A stretch of DNA of 64,000 nt from assembly GCA_963826505.1 (NCBI GenBank), contig CAWGXG010000005.1:186001-250000 (forward strand), written 5' to 3'. Below, in pieces: positions 44,074-52,868 of the stretch. Positions within the stretch are counted from its first letter, which is position 1. Every line of letters starts with the position of its first letter. The translations under genes were made by a program, and so were the position numbers. The notes beneath the pieces are model-generated. The model was not told the DNA's origin and ran no database searches. It was given only the letters and a program-made list of their open reading frames with translations. The stretch comes from CAWGXG01 sp963826505 (GTDB lineage: Bacteria > Chloroflexota > Anaerolineae > Aggregatilineales > Aggregatilineaceae).

Positions 44074-44330
44074 CGATCCTCACCCCCGCCGCCTCTGCCT
44101 TCGCTGCCAACCCGGCCAGCGACGGTTTGTTGAACGCGAAACCGCCTTGCTGTTCGTGCACGCAGGCCATCAGGCCACGTATCATTTGCTTCAACGCGTT
44201 GGCGAACCCGCAGTTCGTAGAGCAAAAAACGTTCGAACAGCGCCCTTGCCCGGTCAGCGCGGATGACGCGATCGAACGTATCGCGGAGGAGCTGGTTGGC
44301 AGCGTCTGAGTTGACCGCCAAAGAAAACGC
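44074..44330 (-). pseudogene. Fragment of a probable FAD-dependent oxidoreductase
   Basis: Two frames together read SDAANQLLRDTFDRVIRADR, then LKQMIRGLMACVHEQQGGFA and FNKPSLAGLAAKAEAAGVRI. The pattern is like part of DadA-type FAD oxidoreductases. The FAD-binding N-terminus and the C-terminus are absent and a frameshift splits it. Family assignment is tentative. Confidence 0.4.
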
Positions 44331-44398
44331 GTAGTGAAGAGCGGGAGCCTGCAGCGGAAATCCGACGACTGAAGCTCGAGTTGTAAGTGGTGCGGCAA

Positions 44399-44438
44399 GA
44401 TTGAGTGACTAAGCACCGTGGCGCCGAGTCACTCAATC
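44399..44438. terminator. Strong hairpin downstream of cytochrome gene
   Basis: GATTGAGTGACT pairs perfectly with AGTCACTCAATC over 12 bp with a 16-base loop. It is 78 bp beyond the cytochrome stop on the minus strand. There is no long U-run, so termination is probable but not certain. Confidence 0.55.
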
Positions 44439-44515
44439 AGCTATTTGGGTCGAATCTTAGCTCGACATTGCACGTTTGTTTTGTTCAAAGTCGAGATCAG
44501 ACGGTAGCAGTTCAA

Positions 44516-45502
44516 TTATTGCAGAGCTTCGATACTGGATTGAAGCAATGCAAGCGTGTAAGTCGGGTTGTGAACACCTTGGCTTTTATCTTCATGGGCA
44601 ATATAGATGTAGTTCCACAGAGCTGCCGCTTCTGCCTCGGGGTATTCTCCAACCACTGCTTCGCCGTCTTCACTAAGCATGCCTTTGGCGATCAGGGCAT
44701 CTTCAAGTTCAGTAATCAGCCCTTGAACCTGAGTCTGTACGCCCTCGATGTCAAAGTTTGTAGCATCTGCGCCGTGACATTGCTGGCAGACAGCGACATT
44801 TGGCTCAAAGGAGTGATTGTCATTGTAAAGATGGCAGGTTACGCAGGTGTTTTGTACTGCCATGGCATGTACAGAAGGACTGCCATCAACGCCGGCACCG
44901 CCAACACCAAGCAGCATAGCGGATTGTGGACCGTGATGCGGGCCCCAGTGCGTGCTATCAACATTAACCATGCCGTCCTGGGCTTCCATGACGCTGCGTG
45001 GCTGGTGACAGTTAGCGCACAGGTTGCCTTTGCCACCATCAAAAGTGACCCCTTCAAAGGCAAAAAGGTCTACAGGGTCGGTGCTTTCCAGAGACCAATC
45101 ATCAGCAGTGTAAGTGGTGTGGATGTTATGGCAGGTGCGGCAGTCCTGACGGGTTGGGTTGGGGTCGCCAACTTCGACCTCGTTGGGTGAAAGTCCCGCG
45201 GCAATCATCTCGCTGAAACCACCGCCGGAGTGGCAGCCAGCGCAGCTAGCACTCGTTCCGCGAAGATATGCGGTGCCCGTACCATGCAGTGATTCGCTCC
45301 ATGCAGTCACTTTGCCGGTAATGAGCGTTGTGTCATTATGGCATGCGGTACAGTCGCCGGCGGTTTGACCGACTGTGACAGCAGGGCCGGCAGCGACTTC
45401 TTGCGCGGACACAGTGCGAGGTGTGCCATGATCAAAGGCAATCAGGGTCGCCGCGACCAGCAGCAGCGCGATGCCAACGACGAAAAGCAGTTTGCGAGTC
45501 AT
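44516..45502 (-). CDS. Exported multihaem c-type cytochrome, six CxxCH motifs
   Basis: 328 residues. A signal peptide or anchor (LLFVVGIALLLVAATLIAF) precedes six haem sites: CTACH, CAGCH, CRTCH, CANCH, CVTCH and CQQCH, with extra His residues for bis-His ligation. The arrangement resembles NrfB/OmcA-like or octahaem-type electron carriers. It is predicted to shuttle electrons on the outer face of the membrane. AAGGAG precedes the ATG. Its neighbour upstream is a monohaem protein, implying a small electron-transfer module. Confidence 0.88.
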   Translation of the reverse strand: MTRKLLFVVGIALLLVAATLIAFDHGTPRTVSAQEVAAGPAVTVGQTAGDCTACHNDTTLITGKVTAWSESLHGTGTAYLRGTSASCAGCHSGGGFSEMIAAGLSPNEVEVGDPNPTRQDCRTCHNIHTTYTADDWSLESTDPVDLFAFEGVTFDGGKGNLCANCHQPRSVMEAQDGMVNVDSTHWGPHHGPQSAMLLGVGGAGVDGSPSVHAMAVQNTCVTCHLYNDNHSFEPNVAVCQQCHGADATNFDIEGVQTQVQGLITELEDALIAKGMLSEDGEAVVGEYPEAEAAALWNYIYIAHEDKSQGVHNPTYTLALLQSSIEALQ

Positions 45503-45541
45503 CTTTGCTCCTTTTCAAGAAACTAAACGGCAAAAAAACAC

Positions 45542-45590
45542 AACAAAAAAGAAGACTGGTGTGCATTACATGGCCACAAACAGTCTTCTT
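45542..45590 (-). terminator. Intrinsic terminator overlapping the end of the monohaem gene
   Basis: On the minus strand AAGAAGACTG (45590–45581) pairs with CAGTCTTCTT (45558–45549), followed by TTTTTTGTTG. The stop codon of the 45566 gene lies in the loop. It should limit read-through into the hexahaem cytochrome. Confidence 0.7.
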
Positions 45591-46351
45591 CCCGCAACAA
45601 TATTGGGATCACAAGCCATATGCGCCTCTGGCGGACCACGTCGCAGCACCGCATAAGCCAATGCGGGCATGACGTCCACGACACCGTCGCTGCCCAATAC
45701 CGCCTGCACCCGAGTAATTTGACTCACCGCAGGGATCACCGTCCAGGCTACCAACGGTGATGGACCATGCACGGACGCCATCAGCGCCAGCGCTGGTTGT
45801 GCCTCCGGTGCATGATGCGCCGCCAGATGCTCGGCATGAGCTTGATGTTCTAACGTACGTAGCGCCTGTTCGATATCGACTAACGCTGCCAACAAATCAG
45901 ACGTGTTGGACGTAGTATCTGCCGCGAGAGCGACGTCGTAAACCGCCAGATAGCCATCAATCAACCCTGTCGCCTGTTGCGCCTGTGCGACAGGCAGATC
46001 CAGCAACCGGTGGCCGATATCACGCAGTTTCATACCGAGTTCAGGAACTAATACGAGCTGTTCAGAGTCGGAAGTTGTGTGCGCGAACACATCTGTGGAG
46101 GCTGGCATGGGATTGTGAGTCAGCGCAAACACGATCTGTGTATGTGCAGCACGGCGCACAGTCTCTGCGCCCGCAGGCGCGGCATGACACGTCAGGCACT
46201 CATCCAGGTCCCTAACGGTTTTGACCAGTTGCAGAGATTGCGCGGTGTACCCCGATGGCTGGCGCAAATCGTATTGTACAATCAGCGTCAGTGCCAGGAG
46301 CACCAACAATGCACCGCAAACTCCTGCGCAGATGAAAAATCGCTTCGTCAT
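45566..46351 (-). CDS. Membrane-anchored protein with one haem c motif
   Basis: About 261 residues from ATG at 46351 (AGGGA upstream; an in-frame ATG 39 bp earlier exists). An N-terminal membrane helix (FFICAGVCGALLVLLALTLI) is followed by a single CLTCH site and a helical domain rich in His (AHAEHLAAHHAPEAQPAL). It resembles single-haem, DUF3365-like or chemoreceptor-type cytochrome domains, but no firm family is claimed. Probably works with the hexahaem cytochrome encoded next. Confidence 0.65.
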   Translation of the reverse strand: MTKRFFICAGVCGALLVLLALTLIVQYDLRQPSGYTAQSLQLVKTVRDLDECLTCHAAPAGAETVRRAAHTQIVFALTHNPMPASTDVFAHTTSDSEQLVLVPELGMKLRDIGHRLLDLPVAQAQQATGLIDGYLAVYDVALAADTTSNTSDLLAALVDIEQALRTLEHQAHAEHLAAHHAPEAQPALALMASVHGPSPLVAWTVIPAVSQITRVQAVLGSDGVVDVMPALAYAVLRRGPPEAHMACDPNIVAGRRLFVAM

Positions 46352-46479
46352 CAATCCCTGAATGCCTGAAACATCATGCTCACATACCATAAACTAAGTG
46401 TAATATATACTTCAACGAACATTAGTGCAATCTGTCATCGATAGCACCTGCAAACATCAATCTTGTTCGATATACCCGT

Positions 46480-46550
46480 AGTATTCAACTATTAGTCTAC
46501 GGTAAAATCGAACGCCAGGCAACCTCGCGGTAGTAATCGCGAATGATGCC
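46480..46550 (-). mobile_element. End of integrase-type insertion element
   Basis: The minus strand encodes GIIRDYYREVA, the typical last residues of the transposase family seen at 6818. Immediately outside lies GTAGTATTCAACTATTAGTC, which matches the sequence outside the remnant at 14132 (ATTAGTCTACGG shared exactly). This defines the element's right end. Confidence 0.5.
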
Positions 46551-46590
46551 TGTGGGCGCGCATTAAGAGAGCACTTCAAGAATCGGCCAG

Positions 46591-46794
46591 TTAGTCCACT
46601 CGATGACAGTCGTCCGCGACGGGAGTATGTTCTATTCGCAGCGCCGCGTAGATAGCATTAATCCGCCAGCGGTGGGGTAAATGATCTGTGGTCCCTTTCA
46701 GCCACCGTTTCACGATCCCCTTATACAATTTCCGCCAGGCTCGCAACGGCGCTATTCCCAATCGCACGAGTATCGGTCGCTCGATCCGTACCAT
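46591..46794 (-). CDS. Doubtful small basic protein, 67 residues
   Basis: An Arg/Lys-rich frame (RAWRKLYKGIVKRWLKGTTD) with only a weak GGAATGA upstream. No homology is recognised. Its position next to a mobile-element end makes chance openness as likely as a gene. Confidence 0.2.
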   Translation of the reverse strand: MVRIERPILVRLGIAPLRAWRKLYKGIVKRWLKGTTDHLPHRWRINAIYAALRIEHTPVADDCHRVD

Positions 46795-46820
46795 TTACTC
46801 ATTCCTTGACACGATCCAAA

Positions 46821-46852
46821 ACGCCTGACCATTGTCATCTCAGGCGCTTTTT
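46821..46852. terminator. Bidirectional terminator at the end of the sugar operon
   Basis: ACGCCTGA pairs with TCAGGCGC around a short loop, with TTTTT on the plus side and TTTT on the minus side. On the minus strand it is the first good terminator after the isomerase gene at 47178. Confidence 0.65.
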
Positions 46853-47064
46853 CGTCAAGTTTATGCCCCTTTTTCCCGGCTTCTTCGAATTAAACACTTT
46901 AGCTGGGGATCACCGTTTTAGAAATCTAGTTTGATTGAGGTATTCTCCCAACTCGCCGATGAAATTGACAAACAAACTGAATCACATACGGTTAATCGAT
47001 TTCTTTCCATCATGAGTCCTCGACCGTCCGCATTCTGTTCGACCCCTCTTTTTCTTTGACCCAA

Positions 47065-47107
47065 CACAAAACGCGCGCCAGCCTATCGCATGACACGCGT
47101 TTGTCAA
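47065..47107. repeat. Dispersed hairpin repeat, copy 2
   Basis: ACACAAAACGCGCGCCAGCC then TATCGC…CGCGTTTGTCAAC, matching the copy at 30851–30896 over about 40 bases, with the stem AAACGCG/CGCGTTT preserved. Confidence 0.7.
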
Positions 47108-47177
47108 CTTGTCGCTTCTTTCCGACACAACTCACATCTTCAGAGGAAGTACGGCCTGGGCAGACAGGCATCAACAG

Positions 47178-48617
47178 CTAACACACTTGTATAACATCTA
47201 TGCCTAAAATAGCACCCAATTTCTCTATCTTGCAGGCAATGTGACCAGTTCCAACCGCGCAGTGATGCGCCGGGCCAGGCTTGCACCAAGCATTAATGAA
47301 TTCTTTGGCACCAATCGAGAAACGATACCGACTGTTAGTATTCCCAATCTCCAAGATTGGTCCCGGCACGGACTCCGCTTCTGCGACAAGAAATTGCAAT
47401 TTGCCATCAGAAGTCTGAATTACCGAAAGCATTGTTACTGGGCCGTGTTTCACCATCATTTCGACTGACAATCCCCGCCCCACCTTGCCATGAAACTCGG
47501 CAAGCGGCTTGAGTTTGGGTTTGCCTTCGGCGATTTGAATATGCCCTGGCCCATCATGACCCATCAGAATAATATCGTCGTCAAAATCTATCGCATAGAA
47601 CTCGGTAAACGAACCACCTACGCCGAACGCATCCATGATCTTCATGGCCTGGACGTTCTTTACCTCGTATTCACCGGCGACGGGAACGTTGTTACCTGTC
47701 AGCAAAGATGTGCCCACGATGACCGATGCGATGATTTCTTCATATTCCGGGTCTCCGTCACCATCATAGAAATACGCGAGACTTCCAAGATTGTGCGCCT
47801 GAACCAGCAGATCAAGAGCTACAGCAGTCTTCGCCGCACGGCGAATATCGTCAGGCGAGCAGTCATCCATTACTTCAAACTCGTCATGGATTTCAGCAAT
47901 CTTTTGATCGATCTGCTCTTCGGTTACTTGCGCACGCAGCCCCTTCAACTCGGTCATTTCGACGTGCTCCATGTGGCACCCAAAAACAGCCGAATGCTGG
48001 GTTGGATCGGAGTAGATGTCGAGCATCCCGTTATAATAATGCCCCAACAACCCAACGCGCAGGCGCTGCATCTCACGAGCCACTCGGGCGGCATCAATCC
48101 AATCACCGATCTCGTTCCAGGCTTCGGGGTCATCGTGCAGCGTACCGGTGATCGGGTAAAAGGCAATCTGTGCTCGCTTGAATACGCTGGCAATCTCAGG
48201 CACCGCGCAGGCCTGACAATGAGCAAGCCATTCCCCGGTCATCTTGGTGCGATCTCCCAACGCGTTAAACCGGGCATAGTCTATAGCCCTGACGGGTTGC
48301 AGATTAAGCACGATGATAGGCACACCAGCCTGGTGTACCACGGGCAACACAGTGGATGACAACGCATAGGTTGATACGAACAGAAAAATAATAGACACGT
48401 CCGCCCTTTTGAAGTCATCGCCTGCCACTCGGGCTTTTTCAGGTGAATCAATCAATCCAAGATCAACCACATTGACTGCAGGTCGGGCCAGCTTTTCGTG
48501 TATGACCTGTAAGTAACCTTCCAATCGATCCTTCAAACCGTCATATTGGGACCAGTACGCTTGGAGACCGATCCCAAATAGCCCTATGTTGATCGATGTA
48601 GTGGGAGATGATTCCAT
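47178..48617 (-). CDS. L-arabinose/L-fucose isomerase family protein
   Basis: 479 residues, cytoplasmic. The N-terminal Rossmann-like domain (INIGLFGIGLQAYWSQYDGL) resembles AraA/FucI openings; VPIIVLNLQPVRAIDYARFN and VGLLGHYYNGMLDIYSDPTQ follow. The C-terminal domain with GHDGPGHIQIAEGKP and CAVGTGH carries His residues expected near the metal site. It would interconvert an aldose and a ketose using Mn2+, but could be a divergent member. It is the last gene of the leftward sugar operon, 134 bp after the SDR gene, and may have an internal promoter. Confidence 0.8.
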   Translation of the reverse strand: MESSPTTSINIGLFGIGLQAYWSQYDGLKDRLEGYLQVIHEKLARPAVNVVDLGLIDSPEKARVAGDDFKRADVSIIFLFVSTYALSSTVLPVVHQAGVPIIVLNLQPVRAIDYARFNALGDRTKMTGEWLAHCQACAVPEIASVFKRAQIAFYPITGTLHDDPEAWNEIGDWIDAARVAREMQRLRVGLLGHYYNGMLDIYSDPTQHSAVFGCHMEHVEMTELKGLRAQVTEEQIDQKIAEIHDEFEVMDDCSPDDIRRAAKTAVALDLLVQAHNLGSLAYFYDGDGDPEYEEIIASVIVGTSLLTGNNVPVAGEYEVKNVQAMKIMDAFGVGGSFTEFYAIDFDDDIILMGHDGPGHIQIAEGKPKLKPLAEFHGKVGRGLSVEMMVKHGPVTMLSVIQTSDGKLQFLVAEAESVPGPILEIGNTNSRYRFSIGAKEFINAWCKPGPAHHCAVGTGHIACKIEKLGAILGIDVIQVC

Positions 48618-48751
48618 TTGACACCTGCTTTTTCCATCGTATGGTTTATTGTGGTGGAGCCACGGAATGCTGAAAACGCGTTGGGCTGTGGGTTACTATT
48701 TGGCTGGTAATGTTGTAACCCGATCTCTTGATACCGGCTTCCCTGTACGCA

Positions 48752-49496
48752 TCAAACCATCACCACGCCACCATTCACATCCAATGTAGCGCCTGTGACC
48801 CATGTGGTTTCCTCGGAGCATAGGTGAAGGATCGAGTTAGCAAGTTCAACCGGCTGAGCAAGCCGCTTAAGGGGCACAGTTTCGATATATCCCGCCTTTA
48901 GGTCCGGGTCGATATCAAACATGCGGGTGTCAACAGCGCCAGGAGCAATGCTGTTAATCAGAATCCCTTCACTGGCATATTCGCGTGCCATCGATTTGGT
49001 CATTGACAGGACCGCCCCCTTGGTCGCGCTATATACCGTAGAGTTGTGCACACCACCAATGCGCCCGCCAGTCGAACTGATATTCACCACACGCCCCCAT
49101 TTGCGTCTCGCCATATCGACCGCGACTTCCCGTGTGAGGAAGAATACAGCTCGCATATTGATGTTCACAATGCGATCAAACCATTCTTCTGTCATATCAG
49201 CGATCGGGATGCGCGGGCAAATCCCAGCGTTGTTGACGAGAATATCGACACGGCCAAAATGAGCGATAACATCAGCGACAAGCTGGGTGATTTGATCCAG
49301 GTACCGACAGATCGCACTGAAACGCTCGAGCATTGTACCCGTGCGCAGTCAGTTGAGCCGCGAAATCGTCGAGTAGTTCTTTGTCGATATCAACGAGAGC
49401 GACTTTCGCTCCGCTTTCACACAGGCGTTGGGCTGTTGCCTCACCGATACCTCGTGCTGCTCCGGTAACAATAGCCACGCGATCTTGTACTGCCAT
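48752..49496 (-). CDS. Short-chain dehydrogenase/reductase (one frameshift)
   Basis: About 247 residues once joined. The first piece (49496–49272) has the NAD(P) motif VAIVTGAARGIGEATAQRLC and VALVDIDKE. The second (open from 49333, stop at 48752) has DILVNNAGICPRIP, the catalytic Ser in VVNISSTGG, YSATKGA (Tyr-Lys) and the final GATLDVNGG. An extra G in the ACCTGGATCAAAT stretch near 49290 explains the shift (expected DLSVPDQITQLVADV). AGAGGAAAAG precedes the ATG. It would oxidise or reduce a sugar or sugar acid. Either an indel error or a recently disabled gene. Confidence 0.8.
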
Positions 49497-49519
49497 CAGC
49501 TTTTCCTCTACAGTCCAAT

Positions 49520-50365
49520 TTATAATTTGCCCACATGAGCCTCAAGGGCTTCTTTGGTAATGATGGTTTCAGATAGCACGTCGTTGCGATTGATGTCAAA
49601 CCAATCCGCGCAAACATATTCAATCGACAATGCGCCCTGGAAGTTAGCAGCTTTCAGACGATTAATGATGTCGACGAAGTCGATCGTGCCTTCTGACCAG
49701 GCGGTCTGCAATTTGCCGGGGCGCGCTGGGCGAACGTGAAAATGGCCGGCATGCGGAATTAACGCATGAATCCGATCTTCTGAGATGTACTGCAATATGA
49801 AATGCGCGTAGTCCAGGGTAACACGGGCATCTGGGGCCATTTCGATGAGCTGCAAAGCAAGTTCTGGCGTATCAGCCACTGATCCCATATGCGGTTCGAA
49901 GCGCAACTGAAGTCCATATTCACCTGCAATTTCAGTTGCTCGTTTCAAAACTATTCCAGACGCATCTAGATTCTCGGTCAGTGGCCGTCCTAGATGATCA
50001 ACTCCGGGCAGAATCGTGAAACCGGGAATCCCTGCCGCTTTGCAGAACCGGGCTGAGCCGCGAATGTATTCTTCAACCTGTTCACGTATTGCAGGGTTGG
50101 GATCGTTTATGGAGTTCTCACCAGGATGTGAGCCGTACTGCGGAAAGAAATCGACCGCGTCTAGTTCGTATTTATTAAGCAATACTCTGAGTTTATCCGC
50201 TTCAGCCTGGGGCTGATTGAGTATCACTTCAGGTTCAAAGCTGCATCGCCCACGGTTGTGAAACCCTGCAATATCGACCCCCTTGAACCCCATATGATGG
50301 GCGAGCGCGAGCGTGCCTTCCAGGGGGAGCATCTCGAATGAGTGGTTTGTAACTGTTAAGCGCAT
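49520..50365 (-). CDS. Sugar phosphate isomerase/epimerase family (TIM barrel)
   Basis: 281 residues, AP-endonuclease-2/xylose-isomerase-like TIM barrel. LEGTLALAHHMGFKGVDIAG opens the barrel. Metal ligands are likely in LRFEPHMGSVADTPELALQL, ARVTLDYAHFILQ and GHFHVRPARPGK, with the final LSIEYVCADW. Family members isomerise or epimerise sugars using a divalent metal. It lies 23 bp after the SDR start region and 59 bp below the enolase-superfamily gene, in the same leftward operon. Confidence 0.85.
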   Translation of the reverse strand: MRLTVTNHSFEMLPLEGTLALAHHMGFKGVDIAGFHNRGRCSFEPEVILNQPQAEADKLRVLLNKYELDAVDFFPQYGSHPGENSINDPNPAIREQVEEYIRGSARFCKAAGIPGFTILPGVDHLGRPLTENLDASGIVLKRATEIAGEYGLQLRFEPHMGSVADTPELALQLIEMAPDARVTLDYAHFILQYISEDRIHALIPHAGHFHVRPARPGKLQTAWSEGTIDFVDIINRLKAANFQGALSIEYVCADWFDINRNDVLSETIITKEALEAHVGKL

Positions 50366-50424
50366 TATGGCCCCCGAAAATAGCTTCTTTGTTGTCTGGA
50401 GCGAACAACTCTTGCTGGCAATTC

Positions 50425-51558
50425 CTATACTTCAAACTGGTATTTGTACACGGTCTCTTCAACGACCTCAACGCCCAAGCCCGGTTTGTCGGGTGCAGTG
50501 ACCCAGCCATCCTGATGTTGGATCGGATCGGAAACAAGTTCAACCTGCATCACACTTGGCAGTGGCATGAGTTCGAATATGGTTGGTTTCTCGGCACAGA
50601 GCGCGATGTGAATTGCGGCAGCCGTATTCACTGCTGAACTATAGGTGTGTGGGTTGAATTTGACGTTGTATTGCGCTGCGAGTTCCACAATTTTCAATAC
50701 GCCAGTAATCCCCTCTGCTCGGCCAGCATCCGCCAGGACATAGTCGCACACATCCGAGTCCAATATGCGGTGGAAAGCATCCAGAGTGAACAGGCGCTCG
50801 CCAAATGCGATTGGCATTTCCGGCACAGCCGCCCGCAGATGGTGATAGGCACTCAGATTGTCGGGATGGAACGGGTCTTCCAGCCAAGTGAGCCTTGCTT
50901 CTAGAAATGCCTTCGCCATGCGAATTGCGTAGGGGATATCCCATCGCAAGCGCGCACCCACGTCGATCATGAACCCTGCCTTTGGGCCAATTGCTTGGCG
51001 CACCGCTACGGCGAAGGCGACGTCACGGTCCGCGTCGAACCCCAGGTTAGCGTTACCCTTCTTCCCAAAGCCCACTTTCACCAGTTGATAACCCGCCTGG
51101 ATATAGCTGGCCATTTCCGCTGCGAGTTCATCGATGGTGCTGCCTTGGGGGTGCAGGCTGGCACACGCAGCAAGTTTTTCGTGTCGTTTTCCGCCTAGCA
51201 AAGCATAAAGCGGTTGGTTGAGGATTTTCCCTTTCAAATCCCACAGAGCCATGTCCACGGCGCTGATGGCAAATCCGGCAACACCGCCAATATCGCCATA
51301 CCACCATACCCGCTGCCGCATCTCATCCCACAATACCTGGTTGTCCATAGGGTCTCGGTTGAGCACAACGTCCAGTAACCCGTGGCGCAGCAGCGCAGCA
51401 ACACTCGCCGCATTTTCACGAAAGATCGCGACACATTCCCCCCACCCTACATGACCACTGTCCGTTTCTAGCCGGACAAGAACAATATGCCGGATGTTGT
51501 TGTTATCTACGATTTCCGGATAGCGTAAAGGGAACGCCTGTGCTTTGCTGATCTTCAC
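50425..51558 (-). CDS. Mandelate racemase/muconate lactonizing (enolase superfamily) enzyme 1
   Basis: 377 residues. The N-terminal capping domain (PLRYPEIVDNNNIRHIVLVR) is followed by the barrel: a Lys base in YQLVKVGFGKKGNA, FMIDVGARLRWD (metal Asp), LTWLEDPFHPDNLSAYHHLR (metal Glu) and PIAFGERLF (third metal Glu). C-terminal PTIFELMPLP closes it. Such enzymes dehydrate or racemise sugar acids. The start is GTG at 51558 with AAGGGGGGCG upstream, 11 bp after enzyme 2. It differs clearly from its neighbour, so the two likely act on different substrates or steps. Confidence 0.85.
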   Translation of the reverse strand: MKISKAQAFPLRYPEIVDNNNIRHIVLVRLETDSGHVGWGECVAIFRENAASVAALLRHGLLDVVLNRDPMDNQVLWDEMRQRVWWYGDIGGVAGFAISAVDMALWDLKGKILNQPLYALLGGKRHEKLAACASLHPQGSTIDELAAEMASYIQAGYQLVKVGFGKKGNANLGFDADRDVAFAVAVRQAIGPKAGFMIDVGARLRWDIPYAIRMAKAFLEARLTWLEDPFHPDNLSAYHHLRAAVPEMPIAFGERLFTLDAFHRILDSDVCDYVLADAGRAEGITGVLKIVELAAQYNVKFNPHTYSSAVNTAAAIHIALCAEKPTIFELMPLPSVMQVELVSDPIQHQDGWVTAPDKPGLGVEVVEETVYKYQFEV

Positions 51559-51569
51559 CGCCGCCCCCC

Positions 51570-52706
51570 TTAACCATCTACCCGGTAGCGACCAACATAA
51601 TCTGGATCCAGTTGAATGCCGAATCCAGGACGGTCTGAGATAGTGTAGATGCCATCCTTGATATCGGGTGCCTCGGTTTGGATGTGCCAGAAGATTGGGT
51701 CACGGTTCTTGTGAAAACATTCAACATACGAAGTGTTGGGAATTGAGGCCAACAAATGGGCCGCGACCTGTGCTTCTTCGTGATGGGCCATATTTACGCC
51801 AAAGGCATAAGCGATGGCAGCCGCCTTGCGCCACATCGTTGGGCCACCTGCCCAAGACGCATCGAAGTTGCAGTAATCGATTGAACCATCAACAATCAGG
51901 TCGCGCACTGCGTCAAGCGAATAGGCACTCTGTCCGGCGGTTACAGGGACCCCCGTCGTAAGGCGCACATCCCTCAACCAACGACGATCGTTGTACCAGC
52001 GAACCGGCTCTTCAAACCAATGCAGTTTGATGCCTGCATCTCGTGCCAGTTGGGTGAACTCGATGGCCTGTCGCAAATCGTAACCCTGATTGGCATCGAC
52101 CATGAAGCGGAAATCATCTCTTGCTGTCTGAACAGCGATCTGCAAACGGTGCAAATCTTCTTGAGGCGTCACGCCGCCAATTTTGAACTTCATCCCAATC
52201 ACGCCGTAATCCAAATACGACTCAATTTCTCGTGCGAGTTCGCTGTCGTTTTGACCGTAGTACCCGCCGATAGCGATGATAGGCAGTTGGTTTTTTCCGC
52301 CCCCCCACAAGCGATACAAGGGCATGTCTAGTGCTTTGCCAACCGTATCCCACAAGGCAGCATCAACCGCCGAAATAGCCTGCATGACCACGTTGCGATC
52401 CCGCAAGATATCATATGTAGCGGGCTTCATCGCTTCCCAGCACCCCTCAACATCGAATACATCCATTCCCTCGATTGCTGGGGCAAGTTCATCGTGGATG
52501 ATCCTGCGTATCACGGGCTGTTCCTCGTCGGTATCTCCCGTGTAAACCTCACCGACAACTCCCTGGTGTGTATAAATCCGTGTGATGATCGTGCAGCGGT
52601 TTTTCATCTGGTACTTACTGCCCCGATAGACAGTATCCAGGGGTACACGAATCGCATCGGTTTCAATCTTTTGAACAGTTAATGATCCACGTTGCTGAAA
52701 ACCCAT
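51570..52706 (-). CDS. Mandelate racemase/muconate lactonizing (enolase superfamily) enzyme 2
   Basis: 378 residues. Barrel signature residues: KxK in GMKFKIGGVTPQEDLHRL, FMVDANQGYD (metal Asp), LHWFEEPVRWYNDR (metal Glu) and VPVTAGQSAYSL where the third ligand normally sits (Gln/Glu position). Late His in VNMAHHEEAQVAAHLLAS could be the catalytic His. Expected to be an acid-sugar dehydratase. It is the first gene of the leftward operon; AAAGGATATCG precedes the ATG and a LacI-type operator lies 42 bp upstream. Confidence 0.85.
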   Translation of the reverse strand: MGFQQRGSLTVQKIETDAIRVPLDTVYRGSKYQMKNRCTIITRIYTHQGVVGEVYTGDTDEEQPVIRRIIHDELAPAIEGMDVFDVEGCWEAMKPATYDILRDRNVVMQAISAVDAALWDTVGKALDMPLYRLWGGGKNQLPIIAIGGYYGQNDSELAREIESYLDYGVIGMKFKIGGVTPQEDLHRLQIAVQTARDDFRFMVDANQGYDLRQAIEFTQLARDAGIKLHWFEEPVRWYNDRRWLRDVRLTTGVPVTAGQSAYSLDAVRDLIVDGSIDYCNFDASWAGGPTMWRKAAAIAYAFGVNMAHHEEAQVAAHLLASIPNTSYVECFHKNRDPIFWHIQTEAPDIKDGIYTISDRPGFGIQLDPDYVGRYRVDG

Positions 52707-52747
52707 CGATATCCTTTCGAAAAGTGACGTTTTTTGTCATTTTTTGT

Positions 52748-52761
52748 TGAAAGCGCTAGAT
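52748..52761. promoter_or_regulatory. LacI-family/cre-like operator between divergent sugar operons
   Basis: TGAAAGCGCTAGAT matches the TGWAARCGYTWNCW operator consensus of LacI/CcpA-family regulators at 13 of 14 positions. It lies between divergent start codons at 52706 and 52869. A second GAAAGCG half-site in opposite orientation is at about 52811–52818. Confidence 0.5.
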
Positions 52762-52868
52762 TTCTACAAAGTATAACAACATTCATTGATACGTCCAATC
52801 GTTTATTCAGATCGCTTTCGAAAAGGCTCTACACATTCCGATGAGTTAAGTTTCTTGGAAGGTCTCCC

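Larger units (their letters stand above)
46551..47177. other. 627-bp gap
   Basis: It holds a doubtful ORF at 46591–46794, a terminator at 46821–46852 and the dispersed hairpin repeat at 47065–47107. The remainder shows no feature. Confidence 0.4.

Noticed and set aside
47490..48359. 289-codon plus-strand frame
   Set aside because: Antisense to the isomerase-family gene, which has clear family features.
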